From assembly GCF_040008265.1 (NCBI RefSeq), contig NZ_CP155620.1, positions 558,001-622,000 on the forward strand: a stretch of DNA of 64,000 nucleotides, read 5' to 3'. The position numbers were made by a program, and so were the translations under genes. The stretch comes from Campylobacter sp. CCS1377 (GTDB lineage: Bacteria > Campylobacterota > Campylobacteria > Campylobacterales > Campylobacteraceae). Below the pieces are notes generated by a model. The model was not told where the DNA came from, did no database searches, and worked only from the letters and a program-made list of their open reading frames with translations. Positions within the stretch are counted from its first letter, which is position 1, and each line of letters begins with the position of its first letter. This document shows positions 8,953 to 18,596 of this stretch, piece by piece.

Positions 8953-10949
8953 AAGCTAAGCTCTTTAATATCAGCAATTTTTAAAAATTCTTTATAGATG
9001 CAATAGATTAAAGCTTGACGATTTGTTTTTAATTTTTCATCTTCAACATTAATCATAACTTCATCAAAAAATGCATCAATTTGAGGTTTTAAAGCAAATA
9101 GTGACTCTAAAATTTCTTTTGTTCTATTATGTGTTAAACAAGTTTTAAATTTTTCATAAAGATCGCTTTCGGCTTTATGGGTAAATAAGCTTTCATTGAT
9201 TTTGGCTTCATTTGGTGTTGCAATATTGGCTAGGCGCTTAAAGGTGCTAAAATTTTCTCCAAAATCATCCTTTTTACTTATTTCTATAAGTGCCTTAATG
9301 CAACTATCAATATAAACCAAGTCACTATTTTTAGAGCTTAAAACTGCTTTAACGAAAGAAGCATTAATATCATAAAATGTATATAATCTTTCTAAGATGA
9401 AATCTTTTAGTGCGTTGATATCAAAGCGCGGATAGTTTTTTGCTAAATGATTTAAAAGAAAATCAAGTTCAAAGGCTTTGTTTATCTTTAAAGCGATTTT
9501 GATAATTCCATTTGCTGCACGACGCAAAGCGTAAGGATCTTTTGTTCCACTTGGAATCTTTCCTATAGCAAAAAGACCCATGAGAGTGTCGATTTTATTA
9601 GCTAAAGCTACAATGCTTGAAAATTCAGTACTTGGAAGTTCTGATTTGTCTGAATTTGGAAGATATTGTTCGCGAAGTGCCAAACAAAGCTCATAACTTA
9701 AGCCCATAGTCTTGGCATAATAAGAGCCCATAATGCCTTGAAGTTCTGTAAATTCATAAACCATTTGAGTGTCTAAGTCCGCTTTTGCGTATTCTATTGC
9801 TTTTAGAATTTCTTCTTTTTTGTCGTTGCGATACATTTCACATAAAATTTTAGCAACTTCTTTTTCGCGTTCACTTTTATCTTGCATACTTCCTAAGCCT
9901 TCAAAATAAGTCATTTTAGAAAGTTTGCTTGGTTCTAGCCCGTGTTTTAAATCATTTTGCCAAAAAAACATAGCATCGCTTAATCTTGCACGCAAGACTC
10001 TTTCATTGCCATGTATGACTTTTGAGTAATCCTCGCACACTGCGTTACTAACAACAATGAAATGATTGCTTAAATTATTGTTGTTAAAAACCGCAAAATA
10101 GCGTTGATTATCTCTCATTGAAGTGATGATAACTTCGCTTGGAATTTCTAAAAATTCTTTTTCGAAATTGCCTAAAAGTGCTTTAGGATATTCAGTAATT
10201 GCCACAACTTCTGCGAGCAATTCATCATCTTGAGCGATGGTAATTTTTTGCGTTTCTTCGATGAATTTAAAATCTTTTAAAATTTTTTCTTCTCTTTTTT
10301 TTGGATCTAATAAAACATAATTTTTTTCTAAAAGCACAAAATAATCTTGAGTGTTTTTAAATTCCATTAAATCATAACTCACGCTTCTATGCACAAAAGT
10401 CTTTTTGGCGCTTTTAACCCCAAAAATTTCAAATTCCACTAATTGATCGCTAAAAATACAAGCTAAAGATCTTATGGCTCTGATAAATTCAAAGTCTTTA
10501 TCACCCCAACGCATACTTTTGCCAAAATGAAGGCTTTTGATGAATTTTTCTATCATTTCGCCCAAAATTTGAGTGCTTGCAAGTCCGATGATTTCTTTTT
10601 GATGATATAAAACTTCTTTACCTTTAATTTCTTTAAAATCAAGCTCATTTTCGCTAATACCAGCCTTTTCTAAAAAGCTAAGTCCAGCATTGGTAAGTTT
10701 TCCATCTTTATAAGCTATGGCTTTTGGTGCTCCGATGATTTCAATAAAGTTATTATCTTGTTTTTCTTTAAAATCAGAATGAAAAAGCACCAAGCGTCTC
10801 GGAGTATAAAAAAATTCAAATTCGCTTTCTAAATGATATTGTTTTAAGAGTTCTTGCCATTTGTTTTTGATATTTGGAAGTTCTTTAAGTAAAGGGATAG
10901 CAGGAAGTTCTTCAACGCCAATTTCTATGAGTAAAGTTTTATTATCCAT
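8949..10949 (-). CDS. glyS: Glycyl-tRNA synthetase beta subunit
   Basis: GlyS is the 666-residue beta subunit of the heterotetrameric glycyl-tRNA synthetase and needs GlyQ (not in this window). Family blocks are visible in order: LLIEIGVEELPA at residues 5-16, FYTPRRLVL, MRWGDKDFEFIRAIR, VVAITEYPKALLGNF, SMRDNQRYFAVF, RARLSDAMFFWQND and KDPYALRRAANGIIKI. The C-terminal part is the HD-like/anticodon-binding region. It lies 57 bp downstream of the HAD phosphatase gene. Confidence 0.96.
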   Translation of the reverse strand: MDNKTLLIEIGVEELPAIPLLKELPNIKNKWQELLKQYHLESEFEFFYTPRRLVLFHSDFKEKQDNNFIEIIGAPKAIAYKDGKLTNAGLSFLEKAGISENELDFKEIKGKEVLYHQKEIIGLASTQILGEMIEKFIKSLHFGKSMRWGDKDFEFIRAIRSLACIFSDQLVEFEIFGVKSAKKTFVHRSVSYDLMEFKNTQDYFVLLEKNYVLLDPKKREEKILKDFKFIEETQKITIAQDDELLAEVVAITEYPKALLGNFEKEFLEIPSEVIITSMRDNQRYFAVFNNNNLSNHFIVVSNAVCEDYSKVIHGNERVLRARLSDAMFFWQNDLKHGLEPSKLSKMTYFEGLGSMQDKSEREKEVAKILCEMYRNDKKEEILKAIEYAKADLDTQMVYEFTELQGIMGSYYAKTMGLSYELCLALREQYLPNSDKSELPSTEFSSIVALANKIDTLMGLFAIGKIPSGTKDPYALRRAANGIIKIALKINKAFELDFLLNHLAKNYPRFDINALKDFILERLYTFYDINASFVKAVLSSKNSDLVYIDSCIKALIEISKKDDFGENFSTFKRLANIATPNEAKINESLFTHKAESDLYEKFKTCLTHNRTKEILESLFALKPQIDAFFDEVMINVEDEKLKTNRQALIYCIYKEFLKIADIKELSL

Positions 10950-11006
10950 AATTTTCTCTTTATATGTGGAATTAAACGCATTATTCTATACTAGTTTTTT
11001 TTAAGC

Positions 11007-11627
11007 CTACATTAAATTTTTGATAAGCTCAATTAACTCTTTAGCGTTGCTAAATTCATTTTCTTTGCTTTTTTCTTCATACCATTTTGCTTGCAAATAA
11101 GGCATTTTAGCATTAAGAGCGCATTCTTCATCTTTTTTGCTATCTCCAATGAAAATACTTTTTTCATACCAAGCTTGTTCTTTTATGAGATTTGCCATCA
11201 TGGGACTTGGTTTTGGCTCTATGTCAAAATTTACTCCAAGAATTTTGTGAAAATAAGGCATGATTTCGTGCTTTTCTAAGATAGGGTTTAAGGAACTTTG
11301 TGGAGCATTAGTGGCTATAGCAAGATAACAGTTTTTATTTTTACAAAATTCAAGCACATCTTTAACGCCTTCAAAAAGCACAACACTTTGCTTGTAGTGT
11401 TTTAAAAAATATTTTTCATAGCCTTCTTTAAAACTTTGATGATTAAATTCATTAAAACCATACAATATTTTTGCCCAATCTAAATTAGGAGTATTAACTA
11501 TATTCATAATATAAGATCTTTCTAAAGCCTCCAAACCCAACTCATTGCGAATTTCATTCACTGCTTGTGTGATAGCATTAGCACTATCAATTAGCGTTCC
11601 ATCCATATCAAAAATAATATTAATCAT
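11007..11627 (-). CDS. HAD-superfamily phosphatase (phosphoglycolate phosphatase-like)
   Basis: I use the ATG at 11625-11627, giving a 206-residue protein that begins MINIIFDMDGTLIDS. It has an AGGAAG ribosome site; a longer upstream reading would run into the preceding gene. HAD motif I is DMDGTLID with the nucleophilic Asp. Motif II is the ATNAPQSS block, and motifs III/IV are KPSPMM and FIGDSKKDEECA. A helical cap lies between motifs I and II. The substrate may be phosphoglycolate or a related phosphate ester. It overlaps the upstream small gene by a few bases. Confidence 0.87.
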   Translation of the reverse strand: MINIIFDMDGTLIDSANAITQAVNEIRNELGLEALERSYIMNIVNTPNLDWAKILYGFNEFNHQSFKEGYEKYFLKHYKQSVVLFEGVKDVLEFCKNKNCYLAIATNAPQSSLNPILEKHEIMPYFHKILGVNFDIEPKPSPMMANLIKEQAWYEKSIFIGDSKKDEECALNAKMPYLQAKWYEEKSKENEFSNAKELIELIKNLM

Positions 11628-11958
11628 AATTTTCTTCCTTAAATTTGTTTTTGTGTTTATCTTTTTTATAGCTTTGTTGTTTTTTGAGTTTATCAAGATT
11701 ATTAGCTTTTGTCAAAAGTTCATTTTTGCTGAATTTAAAGTCTAAGCAAGCATTAACAAAATTTTCAAGTTCTTTTGTATAGCTTGAATTTAAAACTACA
11801 GCAGGGGTTTTGTTGAAATTTTGTGCGTTTTTTAGCATTCTTTCTTGAAAAAGTTTTTCATCATAATCTTCTCTTTTTAACGCAGAGCTTGCAGAATTAG
11901 CAAATTTTTCTAAATTTCTTACATAGCGTACACGATCAAATTTTTCATTTTTTTTCAT
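11620..11958 (-). CDS. Conserved small hypothetical protein (Cj1232-like)
   Basis: I do not recognise a domain. The product is about 112 residues, highly charged and predicted soluble and helical, with no signal peptide or membrane segment. Landmarks are RVRYVRNLEKFANSAS, an Asn/Lys-rich middle and a lysine-rich tail (KKDKHKNKFKEEN). The start may be MKKNEKF at 11958 or the ATG two codons earlier (11964). Both overlap the end of the antiporter gene, so translation is coupled. Its fixed place before the HAD gene suggests a housekeeping role, but nothing more can be said. Confidence 0.7.
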   Translation of the reverse strand: MKKNEKFDRVRYVRNLEKFANSASSALKREDYDEKLFQERMLKNAQNFNKTPAVVLNSSYTKELENFVNACLDFKFSKNELLTKANNLDKLKKQQSYKKDKHKNKFKEENYD

Positions 11959-13396
11959 GGGCATTAAAACTTTCTAGGGTGTTTTTGTAAAGATTTAAAT
12001 CATCACAAAGTACGAGCAATAAATCTTTATCTTCAAAAATCAAAGAACCACTCGCTTTGATATATTCTCCATTTCTTTTTACAAGTAAGATTATGAAATT
12101 TTCATCTAAGGCAAGTTCAGCTATGTTTTTACCAATAATTGGCGAATTTTCTTTTAGGGTGTATTGTTTTAAAATGTTATATGAAATAGGTATATTGCTA
12201 GCTTGCATTATCTCTTCTTCTTCTATGATTTTAAGTAATTTTGCAAGTGGATTAAGAGTAATTCCTTGAATTAAAATGGAAGTTAAAACGATGAAAAAAA
12301 CTATATTGAAAATAAAATGAGAGTCTGCTATACCTGCAGCCAAAGGGTAGGTGGCAAGTATGATAGGCACAGTCCCTCTTAAGCCTACCCATGAGATGAA
12401 AATTTTTTCATTGAAGTTAAATTTTTTAAAAAATACAAGACATAAAAATACCGCTATAGGTCTTGCAAAAAACATGATAAAAAAAGCAATGATGCAGCCT
12501 AATAAAGCAACATTTGGCAACTCAGAAGGAAAAACCAAAAGTCCTAAGGTTAAAAAGACTACAACTTGAGCAATCCAAGCTGTACCTTCAAAAAATCCAA
12601 TAAGTCCTTTTTTATACACAAATTCTTTGCTATTTGCAAAAATTCCTAGCAAATAAACACTTAAGTATCCATTAGCACCTATTTTCTCACTTAAAACAAA
12701 GGTAAGGTAAATCCAAGCTAGGGTAAAAACAGGATATAAGCCCCAGTAGTTAAATTTCAGCTTATTAATAATAAAAGGCATGCTAATGCCAAAAATATAA
12801 CCACATACCAAAGCCAAGCCAAATTGTTTTAAAAAGATAAATAAAAATGTTCCTATGCTAGGTAAAGTGCCCAAAGTAATGATTTCAATAATAGTAATGG
12901 TAAGAAAAATCGCCATAGGGTCATTACTTCCGCTTTCTAGCTCGAGCAGGGGTGTGATATTGTTTTTAAGTTTCAAGCCTTTAGAACGCATGATAGCAAA
13001 AACTGCTGCCGCATCAGTTGAGCTGATAATCGCACCCAATAATAAGGCATCATAAAATTTAAAATCTAAAGTATAATAGCATAATAAACTGATGATAAAA
13101 GCTGTTAATACAACACCTAAAGTGGCTAAGATTATACCTTCTTTTAAGATGGGCTTGATGAATTTAAAAGTCGTGTCAAATCCTCCAGAAAAAAGTATAA
13201 GGATTAGACAAAGCATGCTGATATCTTGAGCGATTTTTCCATTATCAAAATAAATTCCACCTATGCCATCACTCCCTGCAAACATACCTACAAAAATAAA
13301 AATAAGCAAGGCAGGGATGCCATATTTATCGCCAAATTTACTAAAAGCGACGCAAAAAAGAAATAAAACAGATAAAATCAAAACATAATCTTGCAA
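11945..13396 (-). CDS. CPA1-type K+/H+ antiporter with C-terminal TrkA_C domain (NhaP2/CvrA-like)
   Basis: The 483-residue protein has about 12 membrane segments over residues 1-385. These include the transport-core block LLLGAIISSTDAAAVFAIMR (near 118-137) and the ELESGSNDPMAIFL motif near 152, both diagnostic of NhaP2-type antiporters. The last 90 residues form a soluble RCK-C (TrkA_C) domain. Such proteins exchange K+ or Na+ for H+ and help with osmotic or pH stress. It directly follows the KefB-like gene, so two cation/proton antiporters of different classes are in tandem. Confidence 0.88.
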   Translation of the reverse strand: MQDYVLILSVLFLFCVAFSKFGDKYGIPALLIFIFVGMFAGSDGIGGIYFDNGKIAQDISMLCLILILFSGGFDTTFKFIKPILKEGIILATLGVVLTAFIISLLCYYTLDFKFYDALLLGAIISSTDAAAVFAIMRSKGLKLKNNITPLLELESGSNDPMAIFLTITIIEIITLGTLPSIGTFLFIFLKQFGLALVCGYIFGISMPFIINKLKFNYWGLYPVFTLAWIYLTFVLSEKIGANGYLSVYLLGIFANSKEFVYKKGLIGFFEGTAWIAQVVVFLTLGLLVFPSELPNVALLGCIIAFFIMFFARPIAVFLCLVFFKKFNFNEKIFISWVGLRGTVPIILATYPLAAGIADSHFIFNIVFFIVLTSILIQGITLNPLAKLLKIIEEEEIMQASNIPISYNILKQYTLKENSPIIGKNIAELALDENFIILLVKRNGEYIKASGSLIFEDKDLLLVLCDDLNLYKNTLESFNAHEKK

Positions 13397-13404
13397 AAAT
13401 TCTC

Positions 13405-15027
13405 CTAATTACTTTTTTGAATTCTGCACTCTAAGGCTTCTTGGACTAGCGTTCTAGCCAAAGCTTGTTCGGCTTTTATGATATGAGTGAAATTATTGGC
13501 ATTGGAAAAAAGTATTTTTTCTAAATTTCCACTGGTTAAAACTATGGTTTGTATAGGTTTTGGATAATTTGCAATGCTTTGATAAAGCATATCAAGTTTT
13601 GCTTCATTTCCAACAGTTATCACTACAACTGAGCATTGCTCGATATTTGCAATTTTAAGCGTTTCTTCTTGAGCTGCGTTGGCAAAGCAGATATTTTCTC
13701 CACGACTGATTCCTAATTCAACCAAATTTAAATCACTTTCCAAAACCAAATAAGGCACACCTGTATTTTTGATCCTTTGTACTACTTCTTGTCCCAAACG
13801 ACCATATCCAAAAATTACAATGTGATCTTTAATGGTGGGTTTTGAAAAAGATAAAGGGTTTAGTTCTGTATTGGACTTATCTTCTACAACATTAGCGATT
13901 TTTTTAATATTGTTGAGGATAAAGGGCGTTAGAATCATAGTGATAATCGAAACCACAATGAGAATTTGGGCTGTTTCTAAATTTATGAGTTCCCTTCCTT
14001 GTAAAAGTGAAAAAATTGCTAATGCAAATTCGCCAATTTGCGAAATAGCAAATGCGGTTTTAAATGCTATTCTTTTTTTTGTATATAAAATTAATAAGCC
14101 ATAAACAACACCAAATTTAATAAAAGAAATCAGTATAACTAAAATGCCAATTAAAAACCAGTTTTGAAATACAACTTCAAAATTAATCTGCATTCCAACA
14201 GTAATAAAAAATAAACCTAAGAGCAAGTCTCTAAAAGGCACCAAATCTGCTTCTATTTTGTGCTTATACCGTGTTTCTGCTATCAAAGCGCCCGCAATAA
14301 ATGCCCCTAAAGAATATGAAAAGCCAAAATAGTGTGCTAAAAAACTCGCACCAATTACAATAAATAAAATGGTTGCAATAAAAATTTCTTGCGATGATGC
14401 TTTAATAACAAAGCGAAAAACCCTGTCGATTAGATATTTTCCGATTAAATAAAGCAATAATAATAGCAATAAAACACTGATGAAGGTTGTAAGTAAGAGT
14501 TGTGAAATGTCGCTATTTTCAGTTGAAAAAATATCTACAAGCAATAATAATGGAATTACAGCTATATCTTGAAAAAGTAAAATTCCTAAGGCTTTTCTGC
14601 CATATTGCTCGTTAATATCGCCATTGTCATTTAGAATTTTTAAAACTACTGCTGTTGAAGAAAGAGCCAAGCTTAGTCCTATGATAATGGATATTTTTTC
14701 ATTTAAACCTAAAATTCCTAAAGCTACAAAAGAACAGACTAATCCACAAATAAGAACTTGTAAACTTCCATTTAAAAATACCTCTTGTTTCATAGCAAGT
14801 AAATGTTTAAAAGAAAATTCAAGCCCTATGGTAAACATTAAAAAAACTATACCAAATTCAGCAATATGTGAAAGTTCTGTGCTATTTTGAAAATTATACA
14901 AAGAAGAAATCACGACTCCGGTTACTATATAACCAATAATAGTAGGAATTTCAAATTTTTTAAAAATAACATTTAAAATAATAGCACAAGATGTAGCAAC
15001 TAAAAAAACTTGTAAAAAATTTTCCAT
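13405..15027 (-). CDS. kefB: CPA2-type K+/H+ antiporter/efflux protein with RCK domain (KefB-like)
   Basis: This 540-residue protein has a CPA2 membrane domain of about 12 segments (residues 5-375). FEIPTIIGYIVTGV near 26-39 and LALSSTAVVLKILND near 118-132 are typical of Kef proteins, as is QDIAVIPLLLL. It ends in a TrkA-N (RCK) nucleotide-binding domain with the Rossmann motif IVIFGYGRLGQEVVQ near 400. Kef systems release K+ on electrophile stress, although the glutathione control of E. coli KefB is not expected in a glutathione-less Campylobacter. It lies 3 bp after hspR. Confidence 0.9.
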   Translation of the reverse strand: MENFLQVFLVATSCAIILNVIFKKFEIPTIIGYIVTGVVISSLYNFQNSTELSHIAEFGIVFLMFTIGLEFSFKHLLAMKQEVFLNGSLQVLICGLVCSFVALGILGLNEKISIIIGLSLALSSTAVVLKILNDNGDINEQYGRKALGILLFQDIAVIPLLLLVDIFSTENSDISQLLLTTFISVLLLLLLLYLIGKYLIDRVFRFVIKASSQEIFIATILFIVIGASFLAHYFGFSYSLGAFIAGALIAETRYKHKIEADLVPFRDLLLGLFFITVGMQINFEVVFQNWFLIGILVILISFIKFGVVYGLLILYTKKRIAFKTAFAISQIGEFALAIFSLLQGRELINLETAQILIVVSIITMILTPFILNNIKKIANVVEDKSNTELNPLSFSKPTIKDHIVIFGYGRLGQEVVQRIKNTGVPYLVLESDLNLVELGISRGENICFANAAQEETLKIANIEQCSVVVITVGNEAKLDMLYQSIANYPKPIQTIVLTSGNLEKILFSNANNFTHIIKAEQALARTLVQEALECRIQKSN

Positions 15028-15030
15028 ACT

Positions 15031-15399
15031 TTACTTTTTTTCTTCATAAAAAATTAAATCAAAGCTATTTTTATGCTTAACAACAGATCTTGTTTTGCCA
15101 TCTCTTTTATCAAGCTCTAGGCGTAATTCATCAATCAAAAGTTCAAATTCATTGATTTGATTTTTAAGTTTTAAAATAACATCAACGCCGGCTAAATTAA
15201 TCCCCATATCTCTAGTAAGACGCAAAATGAGTTTGATTTTATCAATATCTCTTTGAGAATAAAGTCTTATTTTCCCATCAGTTCTACTTGGTTCGATTAA
15301 ACCTTCTCTTTCGTATTGTCTAAGAGTTTGAGGATGGATGTTTAAAACCTTAGAAACTATACTGATTAAATACACAGGTTCATCATAATTGTGTTCCAT
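15031..15399 (-). CDS. hspR: Heat-shock repressor HspR (MerR family)
   Basis: HspR represses chaperone genes by binding HAIR inverted repeats. The 122-residue protein has the MerR winged helix at residues 10-75, with YLISIVSKVLNIHPQTLRQYEREGL followed by IRLYSQRDIDKIKLI and the TRDMGINLAGVDVIL helix. A coiled coil follows. It is the second gene of the cbpA-hspR operon, 11 bp after cbpA. A HAIR-like site lies over that operon's own promoter, which predicts autoregulation. Confidence 0.95.
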   Translation of the reverse strand: MEHNYDEPVYLISIVSKVLNIHPQTLRQYEREGLIEPSRTDGKIRLYSQRDIDKIKLILRLTRDMGINLAGVDVILKLKNQINEFELLIDELRLELDKRDGKTRSVVKHKNSFDLIFYEEKK

Positions 15400-15410
15400 A
15401 TTTTACTCCT

Positions 15411-16307
15411 TTAAGGTAGTTTACTTTCTAGCATTCTAATAAGCTCAGGATCGAGTTTTGTTATATCAGGCAAAATAATATTTAAAATCAAATACATATC
15501 CCCGTAAATATCGTTTTTTCTATTTTGCACCCCATAGCCTTTAAGGCGAATTTTTTGTCCATTTCTAGAATTTGGAGCTACAGTTATGGTGGCTTCTTTT
15601 TTATTTTCTTTAAGGGTATTTATTGTGATTTTTCCACCAAAAAGTGCGGTTTTTAAAGAAATGTCTATTTTTTGATATAAATCATCATCTTCTCGTTTGT
15701 AAATTTCACTTTCTTCAATCTCTACTTGGATAATTAAATCTCCACTTTGTCCATAAGATTTTTTGCCTTTGCCGCGCGCTCTTAATTTTTCTCCGTTTTT
15801 GATGCCATGTGGGATTCTTATTTTAATATTTTCCCCTTGATAAGAAAAACTGTATTCTCCACCTAAAACAGCGGTATTGAAAGGAATTTTGATTTTTGTA
15901 TTTAAGTTTAAATCTTGTTCAAAATCACTTTCGAAACCCGAATTTGAAAAACCCCCAAAGCCAGATTTAAAGCCGCCACCAAAACCCCTTGAATTAAAAC
16001 CACCAAAGCCTCCCCCAAAAAGATTTTTTAAAATATCATTAATATCCGCTCCTCCTGCACTTCTTGAAAAATCATGAAAACTTTGTCCTCCAAACATAGA
16101 GTCGCCATATTGATCATATTGGGCTTTTTTTTGCGGATCGCTTAAAATTTCATAAGCGGCATTTATCTCTTTAAATTTTTCTTCTGCACCTTTTTCTTTG
16201 TTAATATCTGGATGATATTTGCGTGCCAATCTTCTATAGGCTTTTTTTATTTCATCAGCACTAGCATTTTTTGAAACTCCTAGGGTTTCATATAAACTAC
16301 TACTCAT
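15411..16307 (-). CDS. cbpA: DnaJ-class co-chaperone CbpA
   Basis: CbpA stimulates DnaK. The J domain is at residues 4-70 with the essential HPD in [12 protein letters not shown] Gly/Phe-rich linker (about 80-130) follows, then two C-terminal beta domains (about 135-295). The zinc-finger cysteines of true DnaJ are absent, which makes it CbpA-like (type II J protein, 298 residues). It is the first gene of the operon that continues with hspR and the antiporters. Confidence 0.94.
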   Translation of the reverse strand: MSSSLYETLGVSKNASADEIKKAYRRLARKYHPDINKEKGAEEKFKEINAAYEILSDPQKKAQYDQYGDSMFGGQSFHDFSRSAGGADINDILKNLFGGGFGGFNSRGFGGGFKSGFGGFSNSGFESDFEQDLNLNTKIKIPFNTAVLGGEYSFSYQGENIKIRIPHGIKNGEKLRARGKGKKSYGQSGDLIIQVEIEESEIYKREDDDLYQKIDISLKTALFGGKITINTLKENKKEATITVAPNSRNGQKIRLKGYGVQNRKNDIYGDMYLILNIILPDITKLDPELIRMLESKLP

Positions 16308-16352
16308 ATTTTTTTACCTTTTTTAGTTAAATTATCGTTTTTTGATCGAAGT

Positions 16353-16386
16353 ATTATACTAAAAACTTTAGTCTTAGTCAATCAAG
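16353..16386 (-). promoter_or_regulatory. cbpA-hspR promoter with overlapping HAIR-like HspR operator
   Basis: On the minus strand, -35 TTGACT (16381-16376) and -10 TATAAT (16358-16353) are 17 bp apart. Covering the -35 and spacer is the 7-7-7 inverted repeat CTTGATT-N7-ACTAAAG (16386-16366), close to the HAIR consensus CTTGAGT-N7-ACTCAAG. A lone ACTCAAG half-site lies at 16404-16410 toward htrA. Binding of HspR here would occlude RNA polymerase. The assignment rests on sequence similarity. Confidence 0.75.
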
Positions 16387-16451
16387 TTTTATAAATTTTT
16401 ATCACTCAAGTTTTTATCTAATTCATTTACAATTTGGTAAATTACAAATTT

Positions 16452-16457
16452 TATACT
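16452..16457 (+). promoter_or_regulatory. Probable -10 box of htrA
   Basis: TATACT at 16452-16457 lies 36 bp before the htrA ATG, preceded by AT-rich sequence without a clear -35. An AAAAGGGA ribosome site follows. Confidence 0.45.
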
Positions 16458-16492
16458 TTTAATTCAAAAACTATTTTGAAAAGGGATGAATT

Positions 16493-17911
16493 ATGTTAAA
16501 AAAAATAATTTTATCAACCACGATAGCAAGTTGTCTTTTTGCGGCAAATATTGCTTTTAATGAAGCAGATTCTAAAGTGGAACGCATTGATGCAAATGGA
16601 CAAAATTCTGGTGTTTTATCTTATCATAATGCTATTAAAGATGTTAAAAAATCGGTTGTGAATATTTCTACTTCAAGAACGGTTACTAGATCAAATCAGC
16701 TAGGTATTGAAGATTTTTTTAATGATCCATATTTTAAACAATTTTTCGGTTTTAATTTTCCGCAACCTCAAAACAAACCCAATAAAGAAGTTGTGAATTC
16801 TTTAGGCTCTGGTGTGGTTATTTCTGATAATGGTTATATTATTACCAATAATCATGTGGTTGAAAATGCTGATGTGATTAATGTAAGCTTGCCTGATAGC
16901 GACATAGAGTATAAAGCAAAATTAATAGGAACAGATCCAAAGACAGATTTGGCGGTGATTAAAATTGAAGCCAATAATCTTTCAGCGGTTACTTTTGCTG
17001 ATTCTGATGAGTTGATGGAAGGAGATGTAGTATTTGCTTTGGGAAATCCTTTTGGTGTCGGTAGTAGCGTTACAAGCGGGATTATTTCAGCACTTAATAA
17101 AAATAATATTGGTTTGAATCAATATGAAAATTTTATCCAAACTGATGCTTCTATTAATCCTGGGAATTCAGGTGGTGCTTTAGTGGATAGTAGGGGATAT
17201 TTAGTGGGGATTAATTCTGCTATTCTTTCTCGCGGGGGAGGAAATAATGGCATAGGCTTTGCTATCCCTTCTAATATGGCAAAAGATATAGCGAAAAAAC
17301 TTATAGAAAAGGGTAAAGTAGAAAGAGGAATTTTAGGTGTTACTATTGCTGCTTTATCTAAAGATTCTAAAAAAGTATATAAAAATCAAGAAGGTGCGTT
17401 AATTACTAGCGTAGAAAAAGGATCTTCTGCGGATATAGGTGGCTTAAAAAGAGGAGACTTGGTGCTTAAAGTGAATGAAAAAACCATTAAAAATCCTACA
17501 GATTTAAAAAATTATATTGGCACTTTAGAACCAAATAAAAAACTTACTGTAAGCTATGAAAGAGATGGAAATATCAATACGACAAGTTTTGTTCTTAAAG
17601 GCGATAAAGATAGTTCAGGTATTGTAAAAGATGTGATACAAGGCTTGAAACTTCACGAACTTGATGCGAATTTAAGATCGAGACTAAAAATTCCAACTAA
17701 TATTAATGGGGTTGTAGTGGTTGAGGTTGCGCAAAAATCTAAAGCCTTTGAGCTTGGTTTTAAAGCGGGAGATCTTATCATTGCTGTTGAGCAAACTGAG
17801 ATTAAAAATTTAAAAGAATTAGAGCAAGCTTTGAATAAACTTGCTAAAAATACTCCGGCTAAAATTTGGATTTATAGAGATGGCTATGCCCAATTGCTTA
17901 TTTTAAAATAA
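16493..17911 (+). CDS. htrA: Periplasmic serine protease/chaperone HtrA (DegP family)
   Basis: HtrA degrades or refolds damaged envelope proteins. In C. jejuni it is also secreted and cleaves E-cadherin (literature knowledge). The 472-residue protein has a signal peptide (MLKKIILSTTIASCLFAA). The trypsin-like domain has catalytic His121 (ITNNHVV), Asp152 (KTDLAV) and Ser226 (NPGNSGGAL), by my count. Two PDZ domains follow at about 280-370 and 385-470. It is 10 bp upstream of cprR, which is consistent with the envelope-stress role of CprRS. Confidence 0.96.
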   Translation: MLKKIILSTTIASCLFAANIAFNEADSKVERIDANGQNSGVLSYHNAIKDVKKSVVNISTSRTVTRSNQLGIEDFFNDPYFKQFFGFNFPQPQNKPNKEVVNSLGSGVVISDNGYIITNNHVVENADVINVSLPDSDIEYKAKLIGTDPKTDLAVIKIEANNLSAVTFADSDELMEGDVVFALGNPFGVGSSVTSGIISALNKNNIGLNQYENFIQTDASINPGNSGGALVDSRGYLVGINSAILSRGGGNNGIGFAIPSNMAKDIAKKLIEKGKVERGILGVTIAALSKDSKKVYKNQEGALITSVEKGSSADIGGLKRGDLVLKVNEKTIKNPTDLKNYIGTLEPNKKLTVSYERDGNINTTSFVLKGDKDSSGIVKDVIQGLKLHELDANLRSRLKIPTNINGVVVVEVAQKSKAFELGFKAGDLIIAVEQTEIKNLKELEQALNKLAKNTPAKIWIYRDGYAQLLILK

Positions 17912-17921
17912 AAGGAAAATT

Positions 17922-18596
17922 ATGGTTAATATTTTAATGATAGAAGATGATTTAGAATTAGCAGAAATCATTAGTGAATATCTTGAACAATTTGATATGA
18001 AAGTAGATATCGCTCATGAGCCTTATATAGGGCTTTCAAAGCTTGCTTTAAAGGAGTATCAACTCATTATCTTAGATCTTTCTTTGCCCGGACTTGATGG
18101 GCTTGAAGTGTGTGAGGAAATTAGAAAAAAATACGATACGCCTATTATAATTTCTAGTGCTAGGCATGATATTACAGATAAGGTAAATGCTTTGGATCTG
18201 GGTGCTGATGATTATCTTCCTAAGCCTTATAATCCAAAAGAACTTCAAGCACGTATTAAGAGTCATTTAAGACGCATTTCAAATACCAAATCAACAGTAG
18301 CAAAAGCAACAAAAGACTTGGTTTATGATCAGTTTAAACATGTTATTACTATGAAGGGACAAGAGATCAATCTTACTAATGCTGAATTTGATATTTTGAG
18401 TTATTTGATTAAAAAAGAAGGTGGGGTTGTAAGTCGCGAGGAACTTGTGTATAATTGTTCATCTATTAGTGAAGATTCAAGCAATAAAAGCATTGATGTG
18501 ATTATTAGCCGTATTAGACAAAAAATGGGCGACGATCCTAAAACTCCAAAGTATATACATTCGATTCGTGGTATAGGTTATAAACTTGTTCAATGA
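17922..18596 (+). CDS. cprR: Response regulator CprR (OmpR/PhoB family)
   Basis: The 224-residue regulator has a receiver domain (residues 1-115) with the acidic pocket EDD at 8-10, the phospho-acceptor Asp52 in LDLSLPG and the conserved Lys in LPKPYNP. The winged-helix DNA-binding domain spans about 130-224, ending in SIRGIGYKLVQ. CprR is the essential regulator of the C. jejuni CprRS system controlling biofilm and envelope phenotypes. Its stop overlaps the cprS start by 4 bp. Confidence 0.94.
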   Translation: MVNILMIEDDLELAEIISEYLEQFDMKVDIAHEPYIGLSKLALKEYQLIILDLSLPGLDGLEVCEEIRKKYDTPIIISSARHDITDKVNALDLGADDYLPKPYNPKELQARIKSHLRRISNTKSTVAKATKDLVYDQFKHVITMKGQEINLTNAEFDILSYLIKKEGGVVSREELVYNCSSISEDSSNKSIDVIISRIRQKMGDDPKTPKYIHSIRGIGYKLVQ

